64,000 nt of DNA from JAGQVA01 sp041391725 (GTDB lineage Bacteria > Bacteroidota > Bacteroidia > J057), in assembly GCA_041391725.1 (NCBI GenBank), contig JAWKNL010000003.1, positions 310,001-374,000 on the forward strand, in the 5' to 3' direction. Positions within the stretch are counted from its first letter, which is position 1. Every line of letters starts with the position of its first letter. Positions 20,152-29,099 of the stretch are shown one piece after another. A program made the translations under genes and the position numbers. The notes beneath the pieces were generated by a model, which searched no databases, was not told the origin of the DNA, and worked only from the letters and a program-made list of their open reading frames with translations.

Positions 20152-21456
20152 ATGTTACTGGAATTCAAGGTATCAAACTATAAATCTATTGCGGAGGAAC
20201 AGACTATCAGCTTTGTTCCATCCAAAGCACAATCTGATTATCCTGACAACATTTTACACAACGGAAAACATGAAGGTTTGAATGTATTGGCACTGTATGG
20301 TCCCAATAATAGCGGGAAATCCAATTTTCTTAAAGCAATAGCAACGCTGGATCAATTGATATTCCTTGCGGGGTCATCTCACTCAACAGCCAGATTGCCA
20401 TATGATCCCAATTTACTTATTGAGGGGTACAAAAAGAAACCAACAGAGTTTGAAATCACTTTTGTGATTGAGGGAGTGCGATACAGGTATGGAGTAACCT
20501 ATAATGAAAGCTTGATTATTGGAGAGTGGTTGTACCGCAAAAAATCAGGTAGGGAAGTAGAGCTTTTTTTCAGGGAAAAGGATGTAATACAGGTCTCTGA
20601 AGGATTTAAAGGCAAATCAAGACTTATTGAAACTGCCATTGAAGCGACCAGAGAAAATGCACTTTTCCTTTCTTTCTGCGATATCTTAAATGTACAAGAG
20701 GCAAAATTGATATTTTCTTGGTTTAGAAATCTGATCAGCGTGGACGGTCTGGATACAACGGATCAGGAACTTAACACCATCACCCTTCTTGAATCCGATA
20801 TAGTTTATAGAGAAAAAATCATTCAGCTTTTGCGTGGACTGGGTTTGGGATTTATTGATTTAGCAATACTTAAAAAGACGTTTGATCCGATGCTGTTGCC
20901 CGAATTTCTGGATAGGGAAACAAAAGAATCGCTCATTCAGAAGTTATCAGGAAAAACGGGGGTGCAGGTTAATACTATCCGGCATATATACAAAGAAGAT
21001 GGTAATATCAGTGAGGATACAATGATGTGGCCTTTGGATGAAAGAGAGTCAGCGGGAACAAAAAAAGCATTTAGTCTTAGCGGGCCTGCTATTTATTCTC
21101 TTTTGAATGGCGGTATTTTAGTGATTGACGAAATAGAGGCAAAACTTCATACCAAAATAACCAGTCGGATTGTAGAGTTATTTTTATCCGAAGAAACAAA
21201 CCCCAAAGGAGCACAGCTTTTATTTGCTACTCATGATACAAATCTTCTCAGGGAATCTACATTGAGAAGAGACCAGATTAATTTCACAGAACTTAACCAT
21301 TTAAAGGCAACAGAATTATACTCACTTTCTGATTTTAAATACTTCAATGGAAATAAGGAAAGACCTGATACAGATAAAGAAAAAAGATACCTTGAAGGAA
21401 GGTATGGCGCAATTCCGAAAATCGGCGCAATACAGGATTTCTTAAAAGCAGTCTAA
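20152..21456 (+). CDS. rloA: RloA/AbiLi-type AAA ATPase (defence)
   Basis: 434 residues. It begins MLLEFKVSNYKSI, typical of SMC/RecF-like AAA_15 ATPases. The Walker A is GPNNSGKS at about residues 50-57. A Walker B-type GGILVIDEIEAKLH is near 320, and FATHDTNLL follows, as in ABC-type heads. The next gene is RloB, and this pair corresponds to the AbiL abortive-infection and RloAB defence type. Known RloA proteins are thought to sense infection and activate RloB. The base composition is more A+T-rich than in the flanking acyltransferase and M61 genes, which suggests transfer. Confidence 0.85.
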   Translation: MLLEFKVSNYKSIAEEQTISFVPSKAQSDYPDNILHNGKHEGLNVLALYGPNNSGKSNFLKAIATLDQLIFLAGSSHSTARLPYDPNLLIEGYKKKPTEFEITFVIEGVRYRYGVTYNESLIIGEWLYRKKSGREVELFFREKDVIQVSEGFKGKSRLIETAIEATRENALFLSFCDILNVQEAKLIFSWFRNLISVDGLDTTDQELNTITLLESDIVYREKIIQLLRGLGLGFIDLAILKKTFDPMLLPEFLDRETKESLIQKLSGKTGVQVNTIRHIYKEDGNISEDTMMWPLDERESAGTKKAFSLSGPAIYSLLNGGILVIDEIEAKLHTKITSRIVELFLSEETNPKGAQLLFATHDTNLLRESTLRRDQINFTELNHLKATELYSLSDFKYFNGNKERPDTDKEKRYLEGRYGAIPKIGAIQDFLKAV

Positions 21457-21472
21457 ATTATGATGTCTAAAG

Positions 21473-22186
21473 ATGGCCAGGAAGGGAAACATAAGCAGGG
21501 AAAGAAAAGGCAAAGACTCCATTGAGCGCCCGGTAAGATGGAGAAAGTATCAACAAATCTATTTGGTAGTCTGCGAGGATGAAAAAACCGAGCCTTTTTA
21601 CTTTGATTCTTTTAAAAATGCATTCCCGGAAGAAGTTTTCTATCTTCGATGTATTGGTACAGGAAGAGATGCCCTCGGTGTGGTGGAATCTGCAATTGCA
21701 GAATGCCAAAAATTGACACTGGAATCAAAAAAAGAGGTTGATTTCGTCTGGGCAGTTTTTGATAAAGATGATCTTGACCTGAATGAATCAAGACGGGAAA
21801 GGTTTAACAAAGCCTTCCAAATTGCAAAGAAAAACAATATTCATGTTGCCATGAGTAATGAAGCTTTTGAACTCTGGTTATTATTACACCTCACGAATAT
21901 TGATTCCCGTAATCCCATACCCAGATCAGATTTGTATTTACAACTCGAAGAACAAATAAGAAAGCACGAAATGGATATGGCCTTTTCTTATAAACATGGA
22001 GACGATACGGTCATAAGAAAAGTATCCCAATATGGAAATGAACAACTGGCCATACAAAGAGCTAAAACCCTTGAAGAAAAGTTCACAGATAAAGACCCAA
22101 TTCTGGCAAATCCATCAACCCTGGTTTATAAACTAGTGGTGGAGCTTCGGGCATTTATTGAATTCCACAACTGGAAGCGGGATTAG
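21473..22186 (+). CDS. rloB: RloB-family protein (AbiLii-type effector)
   Basis: 237 residues, 16 bases after rloA. RloB signatures are LVVCEDEKTEPFYFDSF near residue 30, IGTGRDALGVVESAI, and FVWAVFDKDDLDLNES, a Toprim-like arrangement of an early Glu and later Asp residues. SNEAFELWLLLHL follows and is also typical. RloB is the presumed nucleic-acid-cleaving partner in RloAB/AbiL. The family role is known from abortive-infection work, but the target is not established. The gene ends 13 bases before the convergent M61 gene. Confidence 0.85.
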   Translation: MARKGNISRERKGKDSIERPVRWRKYQQIYLVVCEDEKTEPFYFDSFKNAFPEEVFYLRCIGTGRDALGVVESAIAECQKLTLESKKEVDFVWAVFDKDDLDLNESRRERFNKAFQIAKKNNIHVAMSNEAFELWLLLHLTNIDSRNPIPRSDLYLQLEEQIRKHEMDMAFSYKHGDDTVIRKVSQYGNEQLAIQRAKTLEEKFTDKDPILANPSTLVYKLVVELRAFIEFHNWKRD

Positions 22187-22199
22187 CCTGCGGCTAATC

Positions 22200-24032
22200 T
22201 CACCTTCCCCGCTTCGATCCCAGCCAGCTTTCCCGGAATGCTCGAATTTCGCTGGTGATATTACCTCCGGAAACTTCAAAGGGCACAATCTCCCACTCAG
22301 GATTCTCGGTCAGAATCACTGCTGTGCTGTGATTTTTGCCCCGGCGGATATACACAACCTCTACTGTCTGCCCCGGTTGCATTTTCGACAGGACTTTGAC
22401 CAGCGCTTCCCTGCTTTTGATTTTCCTGCCAGCGAGGGTTACAATGATGTCCTCCCGCTCCAGTCCGGCATTGTACAGCGGGCTGCCGATGAAAGTGCCT
22501 CCCGTGATTTGTGTTTTTCCTCCCTCAAATGACAATGAAGCCATCCCTAAGGAAGCACTGCCGGGATGTACCTTTTGTAACTGAAGTCCTGCGGCAGCCA
22601 GGAGCGAAACGTAATCGGGGCGCTCGTGGCCATATACATACCGATTGAAAAAAGACTCCGCAAATTCCTTGTCATTTACCACTTCAGCGAGCACAGCCAT
22701 AATATCGGTGTTGGAATAGGGTATCTCTGTTTTGCCAAACCGGTACCACATCTCCCGCATGAGGTCATCCAGGCTTTTCCCCGGAAACCGGGTGCGAATC
22801 TCCAGATCAAGCGCCAGCCCTGTTACCTCGCCGTAAGGATAATAAGAAGTGAATGTATTGTAAAAAGCTGTCGGATCGACCGATGTAGCAGCATCCTTAA
22901 ACGGAGCCATTTTGCTCATTTCCACAGGTGAGGCAATCGTTGCGCCGGGGCTGTTGAGCACAAAATTGAGCGAACTGTTTACCTCCGCTGCATACTGCTC
23001 CAGACTGTAGATGCCTGCCCGTATCAGAACCAACGGCCCGTAATAGCTGGTAAATCCTTCGGCAAACCATAGTTCGCCGCACATATTGGGTCGGGTGAAG
23101 TCAAATGGCTCCAGCGACCGGGGGCGCAGTCGCTCCACATTCCAGGAGTGGAAATACTCGTGAGAAACGGTTCCGATCAGGTCTTCCGTCAATCCGTACG
23201 AAGAAGGGGCTGAGGTTATAATCGTCGAATTTCGGTGTTCCATCCCGTCGCCATCATTGCCCGCACGGTAGTCGAGAATAAAGGTGTAATTTCCATGGTC
23301 ATATCCCGGCATTTCGCCGTAAACGGCAATCATTTCTTCCACCGTTTGTTTTGTGGCAGCCTCCAGCATATCTACATCTGAAGTGCTTCCTTCGTGATGA
23401 ACTGCCAGCCTGAATTCGGCGCTTTGTCCTTTCCGGTCCCGAACCATCCATTTGCGAAGGTCATGGTTGCTCAATTCGGTAGGGCTGTCCATAAAGTACT
23501 GCAACCCCGGAGCGGTAAAAGCACCGGATTTTGATCCGGGAATGAGTTGCGTAGCGATTTTCCAGTCAGATCCCTGAGGCAGGTGAAAATTTATGCTGAT
23601 GGGAGAAGAATCCATATTCCTCACCCACATAAAAGTAGCAGGCATATTGAGGTGGGCGTGATCTTCGTCAATCTCCGAATAGGTTCCATCTGTCCAGTCG
23701 GCAAACAGCGTATAAGTGATTCGCACCGTCTCGCCGTGTTGTTTTACCTCCCACATTTCGGGCTCGGTGCGCACGATTTCCAGCGGATGGTTTTGACTAT
23801 CCCAGGCGCGCACATTGCTGACGTTTTTCCCAAACTGATGGATGGCATAACGCCCGGGCGATGACAGGCTCATCCGCACCTGAAACGGGCCGGCGGGCAC
23901 TTCGGTGGCGGTAAGGGAAATTTCGGCTTCATGGTGTACTGCATTGGGGAAAGAGATATCGTAATGAATACGCTCCTGGGCAATCACAAACCGAAAAATT
24001 GTCAGCAAAAGAATAAAGGCGGTTGTTCGCAT
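22200..24032 (-). CDS. M61-family glycyl-aminopeptidase-like metalloprotease with PDZ domain
   Basis: 610 residues with a signal peptide (MRTTAFILLLTIFRFVIAQ). An N-terminal beta domain is followed by the zinc site HEYFHSWN (H291, E292, H295) and the downstream Glu in ELWFAEGFTSYY (E325). GDGMEHRNST just before is also an M61 hallmark. A PDZ domain with a TFIGSPLYNAGLEREDIIV core occupies about residues 490-590. The family acts in the periplasm on peptides with Gly or Ala at the N-terminus. The protein is complete. Confidence 0.9.
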   Translation of the reverse strand: MRTTAFILLLTIFRFVIAQERIHYDISFPNAVHHEAEISLTATEVPAGPFQVRMSLSSPGRYAIHQFGKNVSNVRAWDSQNHPLEIVRTEPEMWEVKQHGETVRITYTLFADWTDGTYSEIDEDHAHLNMPATFMWVRNMDSSPISINFHLPQGSDWKIATQLIPGSKSGAFTAPGLQYFMDSPTELSNHDLRKWMVRDRKGQSAEFRLAVHHEGSTSDVDMLEAATKQTVEEMIAVYGEMPGYDHGNYTFILDYRAGNDGDGMEHRNSTIITSAPSSYGLTEDLIGTVSHEYFHSWNVERLRPRSLEPFDFTRPNMCGELWFAEGFTSYYGPLVLIRAGIYSLEQYAAEVNSSLNFVLNSPGATIASPVEMSKMAPFKDAATSVDPTAFYNTFTSYYPYGEVTGLALDLEIRTRFPGKSLDDLMREMWYRFGKTEIPYSNTDIMAVLAEVVNDKEFAESFFNRYVYGHERPDYVSLLAAAGLQLQKVHPGSASLGMASLSFEGGKTQITGGTFIGSPLYNAGLEREDIIVTLAGRKIKSREALVKVLSKMQPGQTVEVVYIRRGKNHSTAVILTENPEWEIVPFEVSGGNITSEIRAFRESWLGSKRGR

Positions 24033-24151
24033 GGAAAGGGTATGTTTATTAACAGACAGTATAAACTTAAAAGAAAAACTGCATCTGCTGAAGGTTTTTT
24101 TGATTTAAGGCATCTAAGGTTCAGAATGCAGAAAAAAGGGAAAGCCTTAAT

Positions 24152-24838
24152 ATGAAATTTTATCTTTTACTTCTACCTATGATCCTTTCGGTAAGTTTGT
24201 ACGGTCAGGCTGAAAAGGGAAATGTGCAATTTGAACTGGTTTTTGGCGGACAGCCGGTGGAGATCGGGAAAAATTACTATTTGCCTTCTGCCCGGGACAG
24301 CATCCGTCTGGAAACGATCAGGTTTTACATTTCCCATATTCAGTTTTTTGACGACGACCGGCTGATGGGTTCGCTCAAAAAATCGCATATTCTCCTGGAT
24401 ACAGAAAATCCTGAATCCCTGCATTTTTCCATGCCCGAAGGTGTGTCAGGAAATTTTAACCGAATCCGCTTTCTGCTTGGAACCGACAGCCTTGCCAATG
24501 TATCAGGCGCAATGGGAGGCGACCTCGATCCGATACAAGGAATGTACTGGGCCTGGCAAAGCGGGTATATCAATATAAAAATAGAAGGAGTCAGCAGTGT
24601 CTGCCCTGCAAGAAACCACCTGTTTCAGTTTCACATAGGTGGTTATCAGCCTCCTTTTGCTTCCAGCCAGATTGTTGATTTACCCGTATCCGCCTCGCAG
24701 CAGATAGTGATCAGGGCCGATCTGGAGGCATTTTTCTCACAGGTTAATTTGTCTGAAACCTATCAGATTATGAGTCCGGGCGGGCAGGCTGTAAAATACG
24801 CGAAGTTGTTTGGTTCCGTTTTTTCCGTTACACAATGA
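24152..24838 (+). CDS. mbnP: MbnP-family copper-associated periplasmic protein
   Basis: 228 residues with a signal peptide (MKFYLLLLPMILSVSLYGQ). Features match MbnP: FELVFGGQPVEIGKNYYL near the start, RFYISHIQFFDDD, the segment GMYWAWQSGYINIKIEG with W133 and W135, and a late FQFHIGGYQPPF. In characterised pairs the diheme enzyme MbnH oxidises a Trp of MbnP to kynurenine and MbnP then binds copper. The next gene is an MbnH homologue overlapping by 4 bases (ATGA), so translational coupling is likely. Assignment rests on motifs and neighbour. Confidence 0.8.
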   Translation: MKFYLLLLPMILSVSLYGQAEKGNVQFELVFGGQPVEIGKNYYLPSARDSIRLETIRFYISHIQFFDDDRLMGSLKKSHILLDTENPESLHFSMPEGVSGNFNRIRFLLGTDSLANVSGAMGGDLDPIQGMYWAWQSGYINIKIEGVSSVCPARNHLFQFHIGGYQPPFASSQIVDLPVSASQQIVIRADLEAFFSQVNLSETYQIMSPGGQAVKYAKLFGSVFSVTQ

Positions 24839-25875
24839 AAATCCGTCTATTATATCTTTGTTTTTTCACCCTGGCATGTCTGGCCTTTTCAGGCGAAACC
24901 GGTTTTGAGTTGGAATACCCCGACTATTTTCCTGCCCCGGTGTATGATTTTGGGAAGAATCCGCTTTCACCCGAGAAAGTACGGCTGGGGAGAGTACTTT
25001 TTTACGACCCGGTTTTGTCACGCGACGGAACGATATCGTGTGCCTCCTGCCATTCGCCCTATAATGGATTTGCCCACACCGACCACGACCTGAGCCATGG
25101 GATCGACGACCAGATCGGCACACGAAATGCGCCGGCGCTGTTTAATCTTGCCTGGCAAAAATCTTTTATGTGGGACGGAGCCATTAATCACCTCGATATG
25201 CAGGCACTTGCGCCTATCAGTCACCCCGCAGAAATGGGAGAAGCTATTGCACATGTCGTCAGCAAGCTTCAGAAAACAGAAAGGTATCCCGGCCTTTTTT
25301 ATGTGGCATTTGCAGACAGTGTGGTTACGGGCGAATATATACTCAAAGCGCTGGCCCAATTTCAACTCACGCTGGTTTCTGCCAATTCGAAGTACGATGA
25401 AGTGAAACGAGGAAATACCACTTTCAGCGAACAGGAGGAAAACGGATACAGACTTTTTCTGCAAAACTGCAATTCCTGCCACCGGGAACCGCTTTTCTCC
25501 AGCTTTGATTTTGCCAACAACGGTCTTCCGCTGGACACGACCCTCAATGATTTGGGTAAATGGCAGATTACGCATCAGAGAGAAGACAGTCTGCGGTTTA
25601 AGATTCCATCTCTCCGCAATCTCACCTATACTTACCCGTATATGCACGATGGGCGGTTTCGCAGGCTCAGCCAGGTGATAAACCATTATACCAGTGGAAT
25701 ACAGATAAGTGAAACGCTTGCGGGAGAATTGAAAAAGCCCATTTCCCTAACGAATGACGAAAAGACCGACCTGATTGCTTTCCTTCTCACGCTCAATGAT
25801 ACCAGGTTTGTTTTTGACCCGAATCATCAGTTTCCTAAAGAAATTCTCTTACCCAGCGAAGGTTTCCAGAATTAA
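24835..25875 (+). CDS. mbnH: MbnH-type diheme cytochrome c peroxidase
   Basis: 346 residues with an N-terminal signal segment. It carries two heme c motifs, CASCH (C69-H73) and CNSCH (C212-H216), in the order seen in the bacterial cytochrome c peroxidase/MauG superfamily. LGRVLFYDPVLSRDGTISC and GTRNAPALFNLAW are family landmarks. Coupling with the MbnP gene makes an MbnH role, oxidising a Trp on MbnP in the periplasm, more likely than a simple peroxide-detoxifying peroxidase. It ends 29 bases before the YHYH gene. Confidence 0.85.
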   Translation: MKIRLLYLCFFTLACLAFSGETGFELEYPDYFPAPVYDFGKNPLSPEKVRLGRVLFYDPVLSRDGTISCASCHSPYNGFAHTDHDLSHGIDDQIGTRNAPALFNLAWQKSFMWDGAINHLDMQALAPISHPAEMGEAIAHVVSKLQKTERYPGLFYVAFADSVVTGEYILKALAQFQLTLVSANSKYDEVKRGNTTFSEQEENGYRLFLQNCNSCHREPLFSSFDFANNGLPLDTTLNDLGKWQITHQREDSLRFKIPSLRNLTYTYPYMHDGRFRRLSQVINHYTSGIQISETLAGELKKPISLTNDEKTDLIAFLLTLNDTRFVFDPNHQFPKEILLPSEGFQN

Positions 25876-25904
25876 TACCATCTAAACCGAAAAATAACGA
25901 TACT

Positions 25905-27275
25905 ATGACAAAAAACTTTTTCCTTTTTTCCTTAATGATTTACTCACTCACCGGGTTTGCCCAGCTTAGTCCGGCCATTACCTCCTGGCTTCAAAATACT
26001 ACGGTTACCGGCAGTTATTATATGTCGGGCAATCCGACAGCCATAGGAAACAACCTTCTGGTCAACTGCCAGAAAGTGGAGTATTCCAACGACTATGTTT
26101 ATGTAACGGCAACCGGAATACCGGCCTACCCTACCGGACCATTTCTGGACGGAAACCCGTCGCTCGCATCCAACCAGAATTCCATTTTCAGAATTCCCCT
26201 CAACCCGCAACAAAATACAGGTACACCAGTCGGAACCAATCCGGGGAATATCGGTGTATTTATCAACGGAGTAGCATTGTTTGATTACCGGGATGGTGTG
26301 GGATGGAACAGTACAACCAACACGTTGTGCGGAGGCCCGGGCAACCCCGCCTGTCCCGGAGGGCCAGGTGGTTCCACGCCCTGGAACCGCGATGCCGTAT
26401 TGGCAGAGATGGTCGGTTTTGACTGTGCAAAAGGCCACCCGGCCAATGGCAATTACCACCACCACCAGAATCCGTCTGCGTTTAAACTTGATCTGGACGT
26501 GGTCTCCACCATCTGCAACCTCTACGATGCCGACGGACTTTATGTCATTGACAGCACCAAACATTCACCACTGATCGGATTTGCCTACGACGGATTTCCT
26601 ATCTATGGAGCCTATGCATATAAAAACGCGGATGGCTCAGGAGGCATCGCAAGAATGAAATCCGGATACCAGTTGCGCGATATTACTACCCGCACTCACT
26701 GGGCTGATGGGACAGACGTAGCTGACGGGCCGGCTGTAGGCTCCACCTATTTTCTGGGTTACTTCCGCGAAGATTATGAATTTTTGATTCATCCCGGAGA
26801 GGAAGATTTTCTCGATGAACACAACGGCAGATTTTGTATTACCCCCGAATACCCCAACGGTACCTACGCCTATTTTGCGACCATTGACTCTGCATGGAAT
26901 TCGGCTTATCCGTATATCGTAGGGCCTACTTTTTATGGCGTATCTGCCAACCGGAAGGTGACCGCTGTAACCGAACCGACCACGGTATATACCGGCACAA
27001 CCGGAATATCGAATCAGGAATTCAGCGACCTGGCAATCGGCATTTTCCCTAATCCGGCTTCAGAACTGATTGCCATTCAGCTTGACAGGGTGGTGAATGA
27101 AAACCTTCAGGTAACACTGGTGGATATGGCGGGGAGAAAGATCGACAACACCATAATACGTCAGGGCAGCACGATCGGCTATTTTGATGTGCAGGCAGTG
27201 CGCGGGGGAGTGTATATGATTGTGATCACCGGAGGGCTTAACCAGACCACGCGAAAAGTAATCGTGAGTAAATAG
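25905..27275 (+). CDS. YHYH-domain protein with T9SS sorting domain
   Basis: 456 residues with a signal peptide (FFLFSLMIYSLTGFAQ). The YHYH domain is marked by HPANGNYHHHQNPSAF (His cluster near residue 185), IGFAYDGFPIYGAYAY, and later HPGEEDFLDEHNGRFC. The last 75 residues form a type A T9SS sorting domain (IGIFPNPASELIAIQL to RKVIVSK), so the protein is secreted or anchored outside the cell. YHYH proteins are often found near MbnP/MbnH and copper genes. Their biochemical role is not established. Likely the third gene of the same operon, followed by a terminator. Confidence 0.85.
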   Translation: MTKNFFLFSLMIYSLTGFAQLSPAITSWLQNTTVTGSYYMSGNPTAIGNNLLVNCQKVEYSNDYVYVTATGIPAYPTGPFLDGNPSLASNQNSIFRIPLNPQQNTGTPVGTNPGNIGVFINGVALFDYRDGVGWNSTTNTLCGGPGNPACPGGPGGSTPWNRDAVLAEMVGFDCAKGHPANGNYHHHQNPSAFKLDLDVVSTICNLYDADGLYVIDSTKHSPLIGFAYDGFPIYGAYAYKNADGSGGIARMKSGYQLRDITTRTHWADGTDVADGPAVGSTYFLGYFREDYEFLIHPGEEDFLDEHNGRFCITPEYPNGTYAYFATIDSAWNSAYPYIVGPTFYGVSANRKVTAVTEPTTVYTGTTGISNQEFSDLAIGIFPNPASELIAIQLDRVVNENLQVTLVDMAGRKIDNTIIRQGSTIGYFDVQAVRGGVYMIVITGGLNQTTRKVIVSK

Positions 27276-27284
27276 AACTATAGG

Positions 27285-27317
27285 CCGGAAGGCACAGCCA
27301 TGACTGTTGCCTTCCGG
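27285..27317 (+). terminator. Strong hairpin terminator after the mbnP-mbnH-YHYH operon
   Basis: CCGGAAGGCA and TGCCTTCCGG are perfect 10-bp arms around a loop in which CAG and CTG can also pair. There is no long T-run, only an A+T-rich tail. Placed 10 bases after the YHYH stop. Confidence 0.7.
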
Positions 27318-27478
27318 TTAATATATACAACATACAGGCCTGATGGATCATCTTTGCAATATTGGTTTTATCCTATCTATTATAAAATCCATGCGGAATC
27401 AATGATTTAGTGTATATCTCTAAGGAAAGATGAGTTATATTATACCCGAAATACGGATGGGCAAAAAGGCAACATCTT

Positions 27479-28354
27479 ATGGGTATGAATCAGAATTCCA
27501 AAGAATTACTCCTGTATCTGGCAGGCATTGCCGTTGCATTTGCCGGACTTTATTACCTGCTACTGACAGCAGGAAAGGAATCTGCGACCGCAGACAAAAC
27601 CAGTCATTCTGACAACGTAATACGATCGCATACCATCCATGATGCCGCAGGAACCGGCAGCGTTCCGGTAGCTGACGAGATCATTATACCCTGGGAAAAT
27701 CTGTTTGACGCATGCGATCTGAGCGGATGGGCGGTAATCGAAAGACCTGCAAAAGTGTCGGTCAGAGACAGCAGCATTGTACTCAACATGACAGCCTTTA
27801 CTTCAAGGCATGCCTTTGTGAGAACAGAAGAAAAATACAGCGATTTTATCTTTGAGGTTGAATACCGGAGGGATAGTGCGATGGAGTCAGGCATTTTATT
27901 TCGAAGTGAAGATGCTCCTGATACTGCATTTACGGCCCTGCTGGGTTATATGGTCAAAATCGATTCCTCCCCTGCCCAACTGTGGACAGGTGGCGTAGTG
28001 CTTGACTATGGCAACGGGTTAAACTGGCTTCACTCGCTGGAGGGCGATGACCGTGCCCGCCATGCCGAAAAAGCCGGAGGTGAGTGGAATCACTTAAGGA
28101 TTGAAGCCATAGGAGAAGAGATAAAAGTCTGGGTAAATGGAATTCCTACGGCACACCTTGCTGACGATAAATTCAGGGAAGGATATATCGCTTTTATAAT
28201 CCATTACCTGAAAAAAGATGAGACATTGGAATTGCTGGAAATCGCTTACCGAAATCCACGGGTTATTACCGTTGAGCCGGAGAAATATTCACGCCCCATG
28301 GATTTATCAGTAAGGGATACAAAAGGAAAACTGGAAGTCACCTATTTCAGGTAA
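27479..28354 (+). CDS. DUF1080 (3-keto-disaccharide hydrolase-like) membrane-anchored protein
   Basis: 291 residues. A single N-terminal membrane segment (LLLYLAGIAVAFAGLYYLLL) is followed by a concanavalin-like DUF1080 domain (WENLFDACDLSGWAVIE, FIFEVEYRRDSAMESGILF, GEWNHLRIEAIGEEIKVWVNG). DUF1080 domains act on or bind sugars outside the cytoplasm. This copy has an unusual 60-residue linker and no lipobox. No substrate can be named. A start at 27485 (MNQNSKE) is equally possible. Confidence 0.7.
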   Translation: MGMNQNSKELLLYLAGIAVAFAGLYYLLLTAGKESATADKTSHSDNVIRSHTIHDAAGTGSVPVADEIIIPWENLFDACDLSGWAVIERPAKVSVRDSSIVLNMTAFTSRHAFVRTEEKYSDFIFEVEYRRDSAMESGILFRSEDAPDTAFTALLGYMVKIDSSPAQLWTGGVVLDYGNGLNWLHSLEGDDRARHAEKAGGEWNHLRIEAIGEEIKVWVNGIPTAHLADDKFREGYIAFIIHYLKKDETLELLEIAYRNPRVITVEPEKYSRPMDLSVRDTKGKLEVTYFR

Positions 28355-28429
28355 TGACACTTAAAATAAAGTGGTTTACGAACCAACCAGAAAATAATAA
28401 ACTTTACAAAAAGTGGGGAATTTGATATA

Positions 28430-29080
28430 TTATCTGATCCCCAGATATTTGTGCGTTTGCAGACTTACTCTCCAGTGGGGGTTCGCCATGGCGTATTCGA
28501 TGATTTTATCGGTAACTCTTTCCCGGCGGCTCCATTCGGGCTGAAGAAAAAGTTTTACACCGGGTGCACAACGTGCTGCGTGCTGTTCTGCCCAGGCGAG
28601 ATCGTGTTCATTATAAATCACAACCTTGAGTTCGTGGGCAATCTCATAAAACATATCCTGTGGCAGGAGAAACTTTTTCGGGGAAAAGCAGATCCAGTCG
28701 ATATCACCTTTGAGGGGGTGCGCGCCGGATGTTTCCATATGAATTTTCAATCCGGCATCGTGGAGGTTTTCTGTAAGAATCGTCAGATCGTATATCGTAG
28801 GTTCACCCCCGGTGATGACCACCCGTTCGGCACCGGTGGCGAGCGCTCTGGCAGTTATTTCAGCTACAGGTAGATACTGATTTTCTGCGGGAGCCCATGA
28901 TTCCTTCACATCACACCAGTGGCAGCCGACATCACACCCGGCGAGGCGAATAAAATACGCTGCTGTACCGGTCCAGGCACCTTCTCCCTGAAGGGTATAA
29001 AACTGCTCCATCACAGGCAGCGGGTCGCTCGCTCCGCGTTTCAGCAGGGAATCAACCGTTTTTGTTCTGAGGTTTTTCAT
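28430..29080 (-). CDS. queE: 7-carboxy-7-deazaguanine synthase (QueE)
   Basis: 216 residues with the radical-SAM cluster motif C49-x3-C53-x2-C56 (AGCDVGCHWCDVKE). The QueE-type start EQFYTLQGEGAWTGTAAYFI precedes it, and ITGGEPTIYDL is the SAM-binding GGEP motif. It converts 6-carboxy-tetrahydropterin to 7-carboxy-7-deazaguanine in queuosine biosynthesis, in the cytoplasm. The neighbouring folD on the same strand ends 19 bases upstream of the queE start codon, so both may share a transcript. Confidence 0.92.
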   Translation of the reverse strand: MKNLRTKTVDSLLKRGASDPLPVMEQFYTLQGEGAWTGTAAYFIRLAGCDVGCHWCDVKESWAPAENQYLPVAEITARALATGAERVVITGGEPTIYDLTILTENLHDAGLKIHMETSGAHPLKGDIDWICFSPKKFLLPQDMFYEIAHELKVVIYNEHDLAWAEQHAARCAPGVKLFLQPEWSRRERVTDKIIEYAMANPHWRVSLQTHKYLGIR

Positions 29081-29099
29081 TGATCCGCAAATTTACCGC

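Noticed and set aside
25018..25686. 222-codon minus-strand open frame
   Set aside because: Antisense to the MbnH gene, which has both heme motifs.
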